From: Osedax fenrisi
Taxonomy: Eukaryota; Annelida; Polychaeta; Sabellida; Siboglinidae
Assembly: GCA_964019155.1 (NCBI GenBank)
Contig: OZ025243.1
Coordinates: forward strand, 33,166,028 to 33,230,027
DNA length: 64,000 bases
Direction of reading: 5' to 3'
Shown here: in pieces, positions 25,428-37,857 of the stretch
Layout: each line of letters begins with the position of its first letter
Numbering within the stretch: position 1 is the stretch's first letter
Translations under genes and position numbers: made by a program
Notes under the pieces: model-generated
Told to the model about the DNA's origin: nothing
The model's input: only the letters and a program-made list of their open reading frames with translations
The model's database searches: none

Positions 25428-25482
<55 letters not shown>

Positions 25483-25793
25483 TATACTTAAAATATCGTC
25501 TCACTTCTAAATAATTAAAATGCATGTATTTTTTGTATTAAATGTATACCTTAATTATATTATTTATATTAATCTTTGTTTATTCATAATTTCACGGTCC
25601 ATATAATTCATACTATCATTTATAATGTATATACTATATGTTAAGTTAAAATCTAATTTTAGGCATATATTTATTTATTAATTAATTAATTAATTAATTA
25701 TCCTTTGTGTATTTTAATACACTTGAATAGCACTTTATTTATAATAATAAGTATTTAATTATTATTTTTTTAATTATCATTGAATATATATAA

Positions 25794-25800
<7 letters not shown>

Positions 25801-25880
<80 letters not shown>
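25801..25880. repeat. (TA)n microsatellite
   Basis: Two TA runs with a single CATA break. An (ATTA)n run lies upstream at about 25676-25700. Confidence 0.9.
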
Positions 25881-25882
<2 letters not shown>

Positions 25883-26046
25883 CATATAAATACATACCCA
25901 TATCGTTAACTATATTATGAAAATAACAAATAATTATTATTTACTATTATTGTATATGTAAGAACTAATAGTAATTAAAGTATCACATTATTAGTTTTTG
26001 TTTGTGTTCCACGTACATTTATTTATATATATATATATATATATAT

Positions 26047-26552
26047 TAGTGCTGTAAAATTTCAAATATCAAATATCAAATCTCAAATCTTTTTTTTTCG
26101 GTTCGGTTCAAATCTTTAATTTTAGGGTATTTGGAAAGATTTTATGGTCTCAAATCTTTATTTTAAATTTAGTTTCGGTTCGGGTATCATGTCGGGTAAT
26201 TGTTCGGGTAACGATCGATTAACATAATTATGTAATAAGTTTCTTTCAACTATTTTAAAATATCCATTAAAATGTATAGATACTATTAATTCGATCATCA
26301 TTATGCCACCTATATGATAATATATTTAAAATAGAATAATGTTATCAAGGACACCGTTTCCTTGATTTATTATCCATTAATAACAATATTTAAAAATGAA
26401 TACGTATATTCTGCATATTCCTGAAGGAATATCATTAGATTAAGTTTAAATGATTTATACTCTATTTGTATTGATATATACAAATTTAATTTATAAACCG
26501 TTTAAAACTATATTTGTTTACAAGTACATTTTGAATAAATATTTGAAACGAT

Positions 26553-26601
<49 letters not shown>

Positions 26602-27282
26602 CTAGATATATCTACTAGATATATAGTCTAAATATAATATTCATATTTAGCATTTAATATATATGCTATAGCATATATGCCATATATAGTGTATATAGTA
26701 TATCGAATTCCTCTTACACCTTTACTAAATACTATATACTAATATATATATGATTATTAGAATAGTAACGTATTCAATAATTCAAGTAATTAATAATTAT
26801 TTATTGTTAATTATTCAATTATAATTTATTAATTAATAATTATTAATTAATGATAATTATTTATTAATTATTATAATTATTTTTAATTATTATAATTATT
26901 TATTAATTATTATAATTATTTATTAATTATTATAATTATTTATTAATTATTATAATTATTTATTAATTATTATAATTATTTATTAATTATTATAATTATT
27001 TATTAATTAATAATTATTTATAAATTAATTATTATTATTATTAATTAATAATTAATTTATTATTATTAATAATAATTAATTAATTAATATCTTATTTTTT
27101 TCTTTGCTAACTTATTTTAAAATATTATTAAAAGATTTGAAGTTCTCGAGAACATACCTAAATATGAGAGATTTGAAGTTCTCGAGAACTTGATATTTTT
27201 TTTAAAGATTTGAAGTTCTCGAGAACAAAATTTTAAGATTTGAAGTTCTCGAGAACAACCAAGTATTTGAAATTTTACAGCA

Positions 27283-27285
<3 letters not shown>
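26047..27285. mobile_element. Non-autonomous hAT-like element, 1.24 kb
   Basis: The ends are TAGTGCTGTAAAATTTCAAA and its complement, 22 bp or more. The flanking 8 bp are ATATATAT on both sides; this fits an 8-bp duplication but is weak because the target is a (TA)n run. The TAGTGNTGTAAA start resembles Ac-type hAT ends. The left subterminal zone has TTCGGTTCGG and TCGGGTA words. The right zone has four copies of AGATTTGAAGTTCTCGAGAAC-like units. The interior has a 20-bp AT tandem repeat (about 26860-27005) and no transposase. Confidence 0.85.
27142..27256. repeat. Four copies of a 12-bp palindrome, GTTCTCGAGAAC
   Basis: Perfect copies lie at 27142-27153, 27178-27189, 27215-27226 and 27245-27256. 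Each is preceded by AGATTTGAA. They cluster at the right end of the hAT-like element. The arrangement suggests binding sites for a dimeric transposase. Confidence 0.9.
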
Positions 27286-27299
<14 letters not shown>

Positions 27300-27320
<21 letters not shown>

Positions 27321-29030
27321 GTAATATTATAATAATTTAGTAGAAAATGCAAAATATAATCATTTGGTAGCAATTTAAAAAAAATTACGATGAAAATCTA
27401 CAATACTTGCTCTACTATTACTTAATTATTATATAAATTCATTGAATCTCTATGAATATATTTAAATACTAAAATTTAAATATTAATAATAAAAATCATA
27501 TAAAATACTATTTACCAAAAATATATCATGTATAATTTATGATATTGTAGATAATATTAATATTTATATTTTGCATAATGCATTCTCTAAAACTTTACTA
27601 TTTTCTGCAATTATTTGTAAATTATGCGCATGTGCAATTATTTTTAAACAATAATATAATATTGAAATGTATCAATACTCTATAAATATATATCTAATTA
27701 TACTATATATTTTATTTAAAAATGGCTTATCTACTAAAATGTTATATTTATGGATCCAATAGTTATATAGTTTTACTCATTATTTAATCTCAATTAGTCT
27801 CTACATTTTAATATCATTAATAAATAATATAAACAATAGTTCTCATTTATTAATAATATACTATTATAATAAGTCAAATTTATATCAAAAAATATAAATT
27901 ATTGCCACAAATATTTAGTGGATACGAAATTTTAACCAAATAATCATGTCTACCAAATGGTTATAAGTATGCACTAAATATCTACTAAATTGTTATATAT
28001 ATGTGTTATATATATATATAAATTTCACATACATGTATATATGTATTTATAAAAAAGTATATTTATCATATATATTTATTTTAATTTGTTATTTTATTAA
28101 ATAATTATTATTAAATTAATTTTTTTAAATAATATTAAAATATAATTGTTATAATCATTATTATTGATTAAATAAATATAAATATTTATATATTATATAT
28201 ATATATTGAAATATTGTATCGTATATATATAATTAATTATTATATAATAATTAATTATTAATATGTATATATGTAAAATGTAGTTTATATAGTGACATAT
28301 ACATATAAGAGGCCAATATAATTACTAACAGGTTTTACATGTAAATTTGTATCCAATTGGTAAACTTAAAATATGGTAATTAGGCAATTTTGATTTTGCG
28401 ACCATACTCATTTCGTATACGCTTGTACATCCCCTAGATACAGTTATCTAGTAAATTGAATAAGTATATAAATATAATATATGTTGTCAATATATGTATG
28501 GTGTATATAAATGTTTATATTTATAATAAATACGATTTACTCTGGATATCTAATAATTCTAGGGATCGATAAATGTATCTGAGATAACTAATTATACTTA
28601 CAAGTATTTATATATGTATAAAACAAAATTAGAATTTGTAAAACGTATTAGTTAACTGAGTTTCTGATATATAGAGAATATGAGATATCGATACTTACCT
28701 GTATATATATATATATATAAAAAAATTTACATTCTCATATTAAAATGTTACCGATTTGATATATATTACAGATTTGACGTTTACCTATCTATATTATTGC
28801 TCGTAGATTTTAAATTCATATTTACTGATTTATAATTGCATATATAAAAGTGTATGTACATAATTCATAAAAAGTTACCATTTTAAAATTATTTTTTAAT
28901 TTTAGCAAAAAAAAATTAACTTAAATGATATATCATAATAATTATAAGTTTAATTTATTATTTACTTTTAATTTAAAAATTTTTTCGAAATTATTAATTT
29001 ATTATTAATTTGAATGAAGTAATTTATTGA
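27300..29030. other. AT-rich spacer
   Basis: No gene or element is recognised in this 1.7 kb beyond short TA runs. Confidence 0.5.
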
Positions 29031-29540
29031 ATTCACGTGAACTATTTTCACTAAGCAACCAAAATCCAAGCAACCAAAAAATGCAAATTGAAAAAAAAAA
29101 TTATTTAATTAAAAAATGTAACTGCCAGGATAATAGAGTAAACAGAGCATAATAACCGCTGTCATATGTGATATTTGCCGGTGTCTTATTTGAAAATTAC
29201 CCTATGTAAACATTATTAAGTATCAGAGCCGTTTCAGTATTTTTGTATTTTTGGAAATAACTTTGTAAAGAGTTGATTATATAATTAGATTGTCATGTAT
29301 AGAAAGTTGTGAGATCGGTATGTAGTTGGCAAGCACAGTTTTGTTGAGATTTGGTTTCTTGAGTATTGGCGAGATGAAAAGTTGATATAATTATGGATAT
29401 AAACATTAATGTGTCAATTGATATATATCCTTGATGATACTAATATAAAGTACTACATAAATTTTAATTAAAACAATTACATACGTAAATTTTACAGTAA
29501 AATAATACATTTTTATTGAATATATTATTTTAAAAATAAT

Positions 29541-29850
29541 TTAAATAAAAATATGATTATGTAAAATAAAAATATATTAAGATTGATATTTAATTTGTAA
29601 TTATAAGTAATATAGATAACAAGCATAATTTCCAAAATTTATATTTTAATATAAATATAGTATATTCAATTTGATAAATCATTTTTAAAATATTTTAAAT
29701 AAAAATATGATTATGTAAAATAAAAACGTATTAAGATTGATATTTAATTTGTAATTAAGTATAAGTAATATAGATAACAATAATAATTTCCCTAATTTAT
29801 ATTTTAATATAAATATAATATATTCAAATTGATAACGTATTTATAAATAT
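29541..29850. repeat. Tandem duplication, 154-bp period
   Basis: TTAAATAAAAATATGATTAT starts at 29541 and again at 29695. The two units stay similar through AGATTGATATTTAATTTGTA and on to the AATATATTCAAATTGATA-type end. They lie between the inverted motifs at 29056 and 29966. Confidence 0.8.
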
Positions 29851-29965
29851 TAAATATTTGTAAAATAATTATTTTCTCTGAGCAACCGATATACAGTATG
29901 TTTACTTTATTATTACCCTTGTGGTTAACATTTGTAATTCAATAAATTATTTTTTTATTTTGAAT

Positions 29966-30058
29966 TTTTTGGTTGATGGGATTTTAGTTGATGGGATTTT
30001 GTCTGCTGGATTTTTTGGTTGATGGGTTTTGTCTGCTGGGATTTTGGTAGTATCCCAT
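29966..30058. repeat. Minisatellite, GGTTGATGGGATTTT-like units
   Basis: Units of about 17-20 bp (TTTTGGTTGATGGGA, TTTTGTCTGCTGGGA) repeat about five times. The complement of this motif occurs near 29056-29084 (AGCAACCAAAATCCAAGCAA), so the pair may mark the ends of an undescribed element. Confidence 0.6.
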
Positions 30059-30151
30059 ATTTTTAATTTAATTTATAATAAATAAAAATTATCACAACAA
30101 ATAATTCTATTATATCGTTTAAAATACATATTCCATTGCCATCATGGTAAC

Positions 30152-30186
<35 letters not shown>

Positions 30187-30489
30187 TCATTATTTAATAA
30201 ATAATGTATTTATATGCTATTATAATGTAGTAAATATGAATTTGAACCATATGATCGATAGGTCAAAGTTAAATCGGTACAAAATCTTAAATAGGTAATG
30301 TTTTAATATAATAATACCCATTGTTTTCCTTGTGAAAATTTAATTAGTCGAATGTTAATTTTCATTATAAAATTGATAATTATATTTAATATAATAATAT
30401 AAATTTAAAATCAAATTATGGTCGAATTCACAATTCAATTTTTTTTCCTGATTGATCAGGTGTGCCCAAGAATACATTTCTATTTTATA

Positions 30490-31110
30490 AATAAATCTAT
30501 ATTATATAGATAAATAGATAGATAATAGTTTATTGAATAGATTCAAAACGATGGGTAACAATAAATAATAATAACATAAATATATAAAGAATAGTGAACA
30601 AATATAAATAAGTTGTAATTTACAAACACCGAAAGTAAAAAAAAAATAAAAGCAATATGTGGGATGTTGATCAAACGAGCTGATCACATCATAAAATAAC
30701 TAGGGAAGAGGTATCGGGTTGGTCAGGCCCATATAGGATTATATGCCTATCAATCCTGAGAGATGGACGGTCCCTGCATATTGGTTGTTTGACACCTCTC
30801 CACACCTAGAATATCAAATGATTATACAGCAGGTAAGATCAAATACCCAAATAAAATAAAAAACGAAACGAAAACTAGAAAATAACAATAACATTTTTAA
30901 AATAACGACATTACATTTATTCATGTTGAGCATAAAAGTTGCCATTAATATTAAGAGTATATATATTTGTAATAAATATGCTTATAGATTTAGCCAAAGC
31001 CATAGAACGAGGAAGTGAATTACAGTCCGTACTCACCCTGTTGCTGAATGAATTGATAGTTGCTTTATTAATGCATTTGTATTTGCGTATCTTGATTAGA
31101 GTCCACAATT
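30490..31110 (-). pseudogene. LINE ORF C-terminus and 3' UTR
   Basis: The minus-strand frame 30917-31108 contains INSFSNRVSTDCNSLPRSMA and ISIFITNIY. This corresponds to the FFSxRVxxxWNSLPxxVVxAxSxxxFK ending of many CR1/L2-type LINE proteins. About 400 bp of more balanced sequence follow as 3' UTR (30540-30900). The likely tail is TATC/TAGATA-type repeats at about 30500-30535. The rest of the ORF is absent. Confidence 0.65.
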
Positions 31111-31432
31111 ACTTGTAGAATAAGTTTTATAATACCGATGATTTATCAATATCAATAATATAATATAAAATAAAAATATAAATGTTTAATTTATTTGATA
31201 GGGTTTATTCATTACTTTGTAAATATTAAAAATGTATTTTTTTTAACTTATTTTTAATTTTCATTTAATATACTAAATCTAAATCGAAATATAGGGAATA
31301 CATTTTTAATTTTATATAACTGATATTTACCATATAAGACACCTAATATAAATAATCAAAATATCTATATTAATTTCCAAATCTAACCGTTAATTTTATA
31401 ATTAACAATGACAGCATACCATTAATATAACA

Positions 31433-31669
31433 ATGTGCGATTTTAAAATATTTAAAATTCTATATAGCGTGTTACATACATCCGGAGCAACGGTGTCTTG
31501 TAGTGAATCTGACGGATCGTCTAAAGTATCTGGTCGTGACCGTTGTGAAAGCGTATATCGAATCATGACTGATAACTTATTTCATACGCCGACCGTAATA
31601 TACACGCTCCCCATAAAAGGGGCGTTAACGCGTTTACCTGATATGAAATGGACAGCTTTTTCATTGTAA
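31433..31669 (+). CDS. Hypothetical small ORF in a CpG-rich island
   Basis: A 78-codon frame lies in about 240 bp that are clearly richer in G, C and CpG than the flanks. The product is serine-rich in the middle (SGATVSCSESDGSSKVSGRD) with no motif I recognise. The island contains CCCCATAAAAGGGG, a near palindrome with a TATA-like centre, around 31609. It may be a host exon or promoter, or a piece of an element. There is no evidence of translation. Confidence 0.15.
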   Translation: MCDFKIFKILYSVLHTSGATVSCSESDGSSKVSGRDRCESVYRIMTDNLFHTPTVIYTLPIKGALTRLPDMKWTAFSL

Positions 31670-31880
31670 TATTGCATTTCATTCACATGTGATTTATAGT
31701 TAAATCAATACCACCTATCGATACATATTAGTAAGAGGTAAAGTCGCTAATATTTAAACTATTATTATTATTATATTTATGACTATTATTTAACGATAAT
31801 AGGTTTTTTTTCGTTGCTAATAAACCGTAAAAACGTATTTCTGAATTAAACTCTTCATGGCTATCAAAAGGGTTACCTCC

Positions 31881-31882
<2 letters not shown>

Positions 31883-31942
<60 letters not shown>
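31883..31942. repeat. (TA)n microsatellite
   Basis: Pure TA run. Others are at 32310-32363 and 32521-32549. The segment 32550-33060 between these and the SINE is unusually C-rich on the plus strand, but no gene is recognised. Confidence 0.93.
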
Positions 31943-31947
<5 letters not shown>

Positions 31948-32295
31948 TATAAGTATACACGATAATCTGTTAAATAATTTGTTTAGCATTAACATTTATC
32001 AAATAAAGTATTGCCCTTTTGAAAGAGTACTATACTCTATATTCTCCTTAACATTTTAAAAAGTCCCAATAATGACTGTGATATATATCTATTGATCATA
32101 CATATTTTATGAGTATGTTACCAAATTAAACTATACTTACACATATAAATATAGAAATTAATTGGAATTGAAAATAAAGTACTATTTTAATTTACATTTA
32201 CAATGCTAACTGACCATATAGCACTACAATCTATAACCTCGTAAAATAACGTAGTAAAATATATATAAAGAATGCATTAACTATACATCAACTGT

Positions 32296-32367
<72 letters not shown>

Positions 32368-32517
32368 CAAGCTTTAACATGACATCCTGCTTCACTACTA
32401 TTAATAACTGGTTCATTATTATAAATATGACATACCCTAATAAAACCTTTATATAAACCAAATACCTAGGCTTCCTTAAAAACAAGAATTTAATCTCTTC
32501 GATATAAACATAATAAG

Positions 32518-32550
<33 letters not shown>

Positions 32551-33140
32551 CCAAAACTCACTAACTATCACTCATACTTACTCTAACTATATATTATCTA
32601 TACAAATGCATACCTATTCTACTCTCATCGCACAAGAAATAATGCGCACCCACTGGCTATATATATGATTTTTCCCTTAGAATAAACCACATACTACATA
32701 AAACGTACTATTCATTGAAGTATCTTCAACAAACGACAAACGACAAACGAACTCGAATTATCTGAAAAAAATCACCAAATGTTTACAACTAAATTTGTTA
32801 TCTATTATATACGCATATCAACTGTATAAACAAACTGACTACCTATGTTGATTAATCACACTTCAAAATTAACCTTGTGAATAATATTTGAAAACGATAT
32901 TACTATGTTAGCCTACCCAACTCTGAAACTACCAATATCCATATTACAACTAATATTATTACTTTCAAATATAGATGTTAGAACTAGTATATTTCTAACT
33001 CCATATATATTAAATCAAATTCGTTATCTACAATATACAAATTTGTCTTTATTATTATTTAAATAAAAGTATCAATCAATCGATTAATTTATTGTTATAT
33101 ATAATAATAATAATTATTATTTATTAAAATCACATATATA

Positions 33141-33390
33141 TATACAATACAAATAGCGGATACAAATGGACCATTCAAGTAATCATAGATTTATACATGT
33201 CATAAATAAATGTATGGGGCCCTGATAATACAATACAAATAGTAGGTTACCTAATATCTGTTTTATTGTGTTTTGAGGTATCGATTATTAAGTTATTGAT
33301 AAACACAATAGAAAAACAAGAACTGCCTGGAGTCGAATCCGGGACCTCTGGTTTACTATATTTTGGGTGTCCCACTGAGCCATTGGCACC
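33141..33390 (-). mobile_element. tRNA-derived SINE, copy 1
   Basis: On the minus strand the head begins GTGCCAATGGCTCAGTGGG. An A box, TGGCTCAGTGG (33372-33382), matches the RNA polymerase III consensus, and a B box, GATTCGACTCC (33329-33339), matches GGTTCGANTCC with one difference. They are 32 bp apart, as in tRNA genes. The body (33150-33300) carries TATTTGTATTGTAT twice, and the 3' end is CCGCTATTTGTATTGTATAT. A diverged second copy is at 41791-42034 and a 3' scrap at 58341. It is about 250 bp with no protein, so it depends on a LINE for mobility. It lies just downstream of the LINE 3' UTR at 33.4 kb. Confidence 0.85.
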
Positions 33391-33424
33391 AGAACAATAT
33401 ATATATATATATATAACTCAGAAG

Positions 33425-34291
33425 ATGTAGCGAACTACTGGGTAGAAAAAAAAGCAAGGCTTATCTAGTTCTACCCTGTTAATTATTCGAGAATGGAAAA
33501 TAATTATACAAATATATATGATAAAAATAATAGGCAATTTGATAAATTTTTACAAAACTAAAAAAAAATAACTAAAAGGATGCAATCTTATTTGATAAAA
33601 TTATATAAATAAATAATGAGTTATTCAATAAAACAACGATATTGTCATATCAATATATTATTTCCATAAAATATATATGAATATACATATACATATATAT
33701 ACACATATACACACATACGTACATTAATACACGCATATACAAATGCACACACACAAATACATATACATACATATAGGTTCACCCATACAAACATACCTAC
33801 ATAAACAAAAATATACATATACAAATATAAATATAGAAAATGAAAGAAGTCTCTATTATCACTATATAATTTAAATGAAGATACTGATGAATACATATTA
33901 ACAAAAATAATTAAATATAAAAATATAATAAATTACAGAAAAAATCTACAGAAAAAAATTGCAATTTGGATATTTATATTATATAATAAAAGCTCATATA
34001 TATCAAATATGTACATTAAAAACAAAAATTAAAAAATTAATAAAAAATTAAAAAATTCCATTCCCGAGTAATTACTTCATCATGTTTGAATATAAATTAA
34101 ATTAAATAAAATATAATAAATAAAATTAAGTATATAAAATTAACTAAAAATAGTTTAAAAAAAATAAATAGTTGGAAAATATGTATAAAAGATATGTAAG
34201 ATATATAAGATATGTAAGATATGTAAGATATAATATAAAATAAAGAATAAAATCAGTTAAAGCATTCAATACATCGAAATATAATTATATT
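33425..34291 (-). other. LINE 3' UTR
   Basis: AT-rich sequence between the LINE stop codon and the conserved hairpin. It includes TAAGATATG-type short tandem repeats at about 34180-34230 and ACATAC-rich sequence at 33690-33830. A (TA)n run at 33397-33413 separates it from the SINE. The assignment rests on the hairpin shared with the 1-kb LINE. Confidence 0.5.
33440..33476 (-). promoter_or_regulatory. LINE 3' UTR stem-loop
   Basis: An 8-bp stem (GGGTAGAA with TTCTACCC) closes a loop that reads CTAGATAAGCCTTGCTTTTTT on the minus strand. Loop and position match the 1639-1675 hairpin; the stem sequence is different. It is about 0.8 kb downstream of the LINE stop codon at 34292. Confidence 0.55.
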
Positions 34292-35911
34292 TTAAACTTC
34301 GAGTAAACGTTTTATATTATATAATAATTTAAATCTGTTTTCAAGAAGATTCCATAAAAATGGACCATTGTGAGTTATGCAAAACATTTTTATATTAAGA
34401 CGGAAAGAAGGAATAACAAATTTAAAATTTTTTCTCTGACTATATATACATTGATTAATAGAGAACATATTTTTGATAATGATTGGTGTAAAATTATTAA
34501 AAATCCTAAACATAAATTTTAGAGTATTTAATTTTACAATATCAGTAAATTTCAAGATATTCAATATTTTATAATATTTATCTGTATTACATCTATTTGA
34601 AATATTGAAAATAGCTCTGATGGCTTTATTTTGTATAATAATTAATCTATTTAGATTATATATATATGTAGTAGACCATACAGTATTACAATAATTTAGA
34701 TGGGGTAGAAAAAATGTATTATAAATGAGTTTTAATGATTTTATAGTAAGAGAATATTTTAATTTATGTATAATAGATACAACTTTAGAAAGCTTATTAG
34801 CTATATTATTTATATGTTTTTTCCAGTTTAATTTCTCATCTATAGTGATTCCTAACAATTTATAATACCGTACCCTATTGATTATATTACCATTTATATG
34901 TAAAACAAAATTATTTATATATTTGTTATCATTAAACTTATCATGAATTAAAATGTAAGATGATTTATCTATGTTAATAGTTAGTTTATTTTCAGATAAC
35001 CATATATTTAATTTCTTAAGTTCATTATTCATAGTTAATTTAAGAGTATTAACATCTTTATCTTTAAAAATTAAATTAGTATCGTCAGCAAATAATATAG
35101 GAATAGAAGAAATAAAAACAATATGTAAATCATTTAAAAATATATTAATAAGTAAAGGACCCAAAACAGAACCTTGAGGAACACCAATATTAATATTACT
35201 AAAATCAGACTTAATATCATTGTAAATGACACATTGCATTCTATTTTCAAGATAACTAGTAAAAAAATCTTTTGCAACACCTCTAAAACCATAATTTTCC
35301 ATTTTAAGTATTAGTAATTCATGATCTATTGTATCAAAGGCTTTACATAGATCAATTGACAAAATAGCTGATAATAATTTACTTTCTAAATTATTAGTTA
35401 TGTTTTCCATAAGGTAATTTAAAGCATCATTTTTACTACTATTTTGCCTAAATCCAAATTGAGATTCATTAATCTTAGAAAATTTATTCATGAATTCATT
35501 CATTCGATTTTTAATTATTTTTTCAAATATTTTGGAAAATTGAGATAATAGAGAAATTGGTCTATAGTTACCTGGTAACCTTTTATCTCCTTTTTTGAAC
35601 AAAACAATAACTTGACTTTTTTTAAGTATGTTTGGGAAAATACCCTGCGAAATTGAAATATTAAAAAGGTGTTGTAATATATATTTAATTTCATCTATTG
35701 TATTTTTTATTAAGTTTATGTCAATTTCATATAAGTCTTTGGAAGTTTTCATAGTGCAATTTTCCACAACTTTAACAATTTCAGTAATTGAAATAGGGTA
35801 AAAATAAAAATTATTATTATTTACTAATTCTGAAGGAAATATATATTTATTAGTTTTAGGAATTTTATCTAATAATGATTTACCTAGAGTGCAAAAATGA
35901 TTATTAAACAT
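34292..35911 (-). pseudogene. LINE ORF2, reverse transcriptase part
   Basis: An uninterrupted frame of 539 codons. Order of motifs by residue: NYRPISLL at 115-122, QFGFRQ at 151-156, motif A SIDLCKAFDTIDH at 185-197, motif B GVPQGSVLGP at 243-252, and intact motif C FADDTN at 274-279. The thumb (YYKLLGITIDEKLNW) and a C-terminal NGPFLWNLL follow. This is a complete Jockey-superfamily RT with all catalytic aspartates. The ATG at 35911 is not the true start: the same frame is open upstream to about 36118 (NILISLIRLSK, KKWRSINEILN). It joins the endonuclease half through a frameshift near 36112-36118. Confidence 0.95.
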
Positions 35912-36111
35912 CGTCGCGGTTTTTAGATCATCTTCTTTGGTAATATTACTGAAAGGACACTTAATTTTATTTTTTGAATTAGGATTCAGAATTTCATTTA
36001 TAGACCTCCATTTTTTTTTAATATTCTTTTCATTGTCAATTTTTGTCTCTAAATATAATTTTTTAGATAGTCTGATTAAAGATATTAATATATTTTTATA
36101 AGATATATATC

Positions 36112-37200
36112 TTATATCTTATTAAAAGCATTATTATTTTTAAGTAAACATTTATAAAATTTATTTTTTTTAGCAATACATTTTTTTAAATTGTCAGATA
36201 TCCAGGGCTTATTATAAAAATCTGAAGTTTTTTTCTTTATTAAAGGACAATGTTTAAAATATAAATCAGTGTATATTTTACAAAAAGATTCAAACGCACT
36301 ATTCGGGTCATTGTCATCATATATATGTTTCCAATCGTAATCAAATAATGATTTTTTTAAATAATTAATATTAGAACAATTTAATGATCTAAATGTTATA
36401 TACTTTTGTTTAGTAAGTATTAAATTATATGTAAAATAATTATTATAAATTGAAAAAATAGGTAGATGATCACTTATATCAGTAATAAATAAACCAACGA
36501 TTTCTGGTGACGATTTACAATTTGTGAATATGTTATCAATAATTGTATTGGAATAATCACCAATCCTAGTTGGTTTGTCAATAAGTTGAAATAGGCCTAA
36601 AGAATTCATACTGTCTATAAAATATAAAATATTATTATCATTAGTCCGTGAAATATCAATGTTAAAATCTCCGCATAAAAAAATATCATTAGTCAATAGT
36701 CTAGACAAATTATTTATTATAAAGTTTGTAAAATTAGTAATACTGGAAGTAGGTGAATTATATATACCACTTATTAATATTTTTTTATTATCATTAGTCA
36801 AAATTTGTAAAGTTAAAATATCTAAAAAATTGTCTATTGATTTGCTTAGGTATTTTACAACTTCAGATTTATGTGAATTTTTAATAAAAATGGAAACTCC
36901 TCCACCCCTTTTATTTGTGCGTATAGTATGAAATGAATTATAATTAGGTAATTCAACATTTCCAATATCAGATTATTTCATCCATGATTCACTAATAATG
37001 ATAATATTAAATTTAAATGTCAATTCATAAAGATAATTTTCAATTTGTTCATGATTATGAACAAAACTACGTGCATTTATATGGATAATAGAAAACGCAT
37101 TTGAATTATCTATAGAAATAGTATTTCTATTGAAATCAATTTTATTAAAATATCTGCAGTTTGTAGTAGTGTCAATATCAATACATTTATCAAAATCCAT
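36112..37200 (-). pseudogene. LINE ORF2, apurinic endonuclease part
   Basis: Two frames in the same phase (37200-36973 and 36972-36112) are separated only by a TAA at 36973-36975. Residues before the stop include HINARS (40-45) and SESW (70-73), the metal-binding Asn and Glu motifs of exonuclease-type (EEP) endonucleases. After it come KRGGGVSIFI, ISGIYNSP, FLCGDFNID and SDHLPIF with the catalytic Asp and His. So every endonuclease motif survives. The frame ends at TAA 36112-36114, where ATA-rich slippage has shifted the phase into the RT part. Taken together the two parts span about 970 codons, the usual length of a whole ORF2. I recognise no ORF1 upstream of 37200. Confidence 0.93.
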
Positions 37201-37204
37201 TTGA

Positions 37205-37721
37205 ATAAATAATAAGATATAATAAGATGATATATATACCTACTTGATTTATTGCTTTATGTAAATTACTGGTTCTTACACTAGATTATTTAATTGAGAT
37301 GTATCAGATATATATATATGTGTGTGTGTGTTTATGTGTGTGTTCATAGATGTAATTATTTAATATATATGTATGAACTATGTCTATTTTCTAATATATA
37401 TTTATTTTGTAAACTATTTATTATATGATTTTTAAAGAATTTCAACTGATGTATTTATAAGTTTACAATTAAATGTTATTATTATTCATAAAAGTCTATT
37501 ATTAGTGCATGTATTTATGTACATGGTTATTTTAATGGTGTATGTATGTGTGTATATTATTAATATGTTAATAATTAAAATATATTGTATATATAAACCT
37601 GTGAATTTTTAAATTTTATAAGTATAAAGCAATCAGATATACAGTCAATAATATCAAAATGTATGTTATCATATGCACCTATTATAATATCAATTAAATT
37701 ATTATGGAATAAAATATATAC

Positions 37722-37755
<34 letters not shown>

Positions 37756-37850
37756 CATTCCCTAGAAAAATGAAAATTACTATTATAAAACCTATATATA
37801 TAAAGATAATATCATACATAACATATTAATTAATGACCTATTTCGTTATT
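37205..37850. other. AT-rich spacer upstream of the LINE
   Basis: A (TG)n-rich patch lies at 37319-37345 and (TA)n at 37725-37754. No ORF1 or promoter is recognised. Confidence 0.4.
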
Positions 37851-37857
37851 ACTGCAA

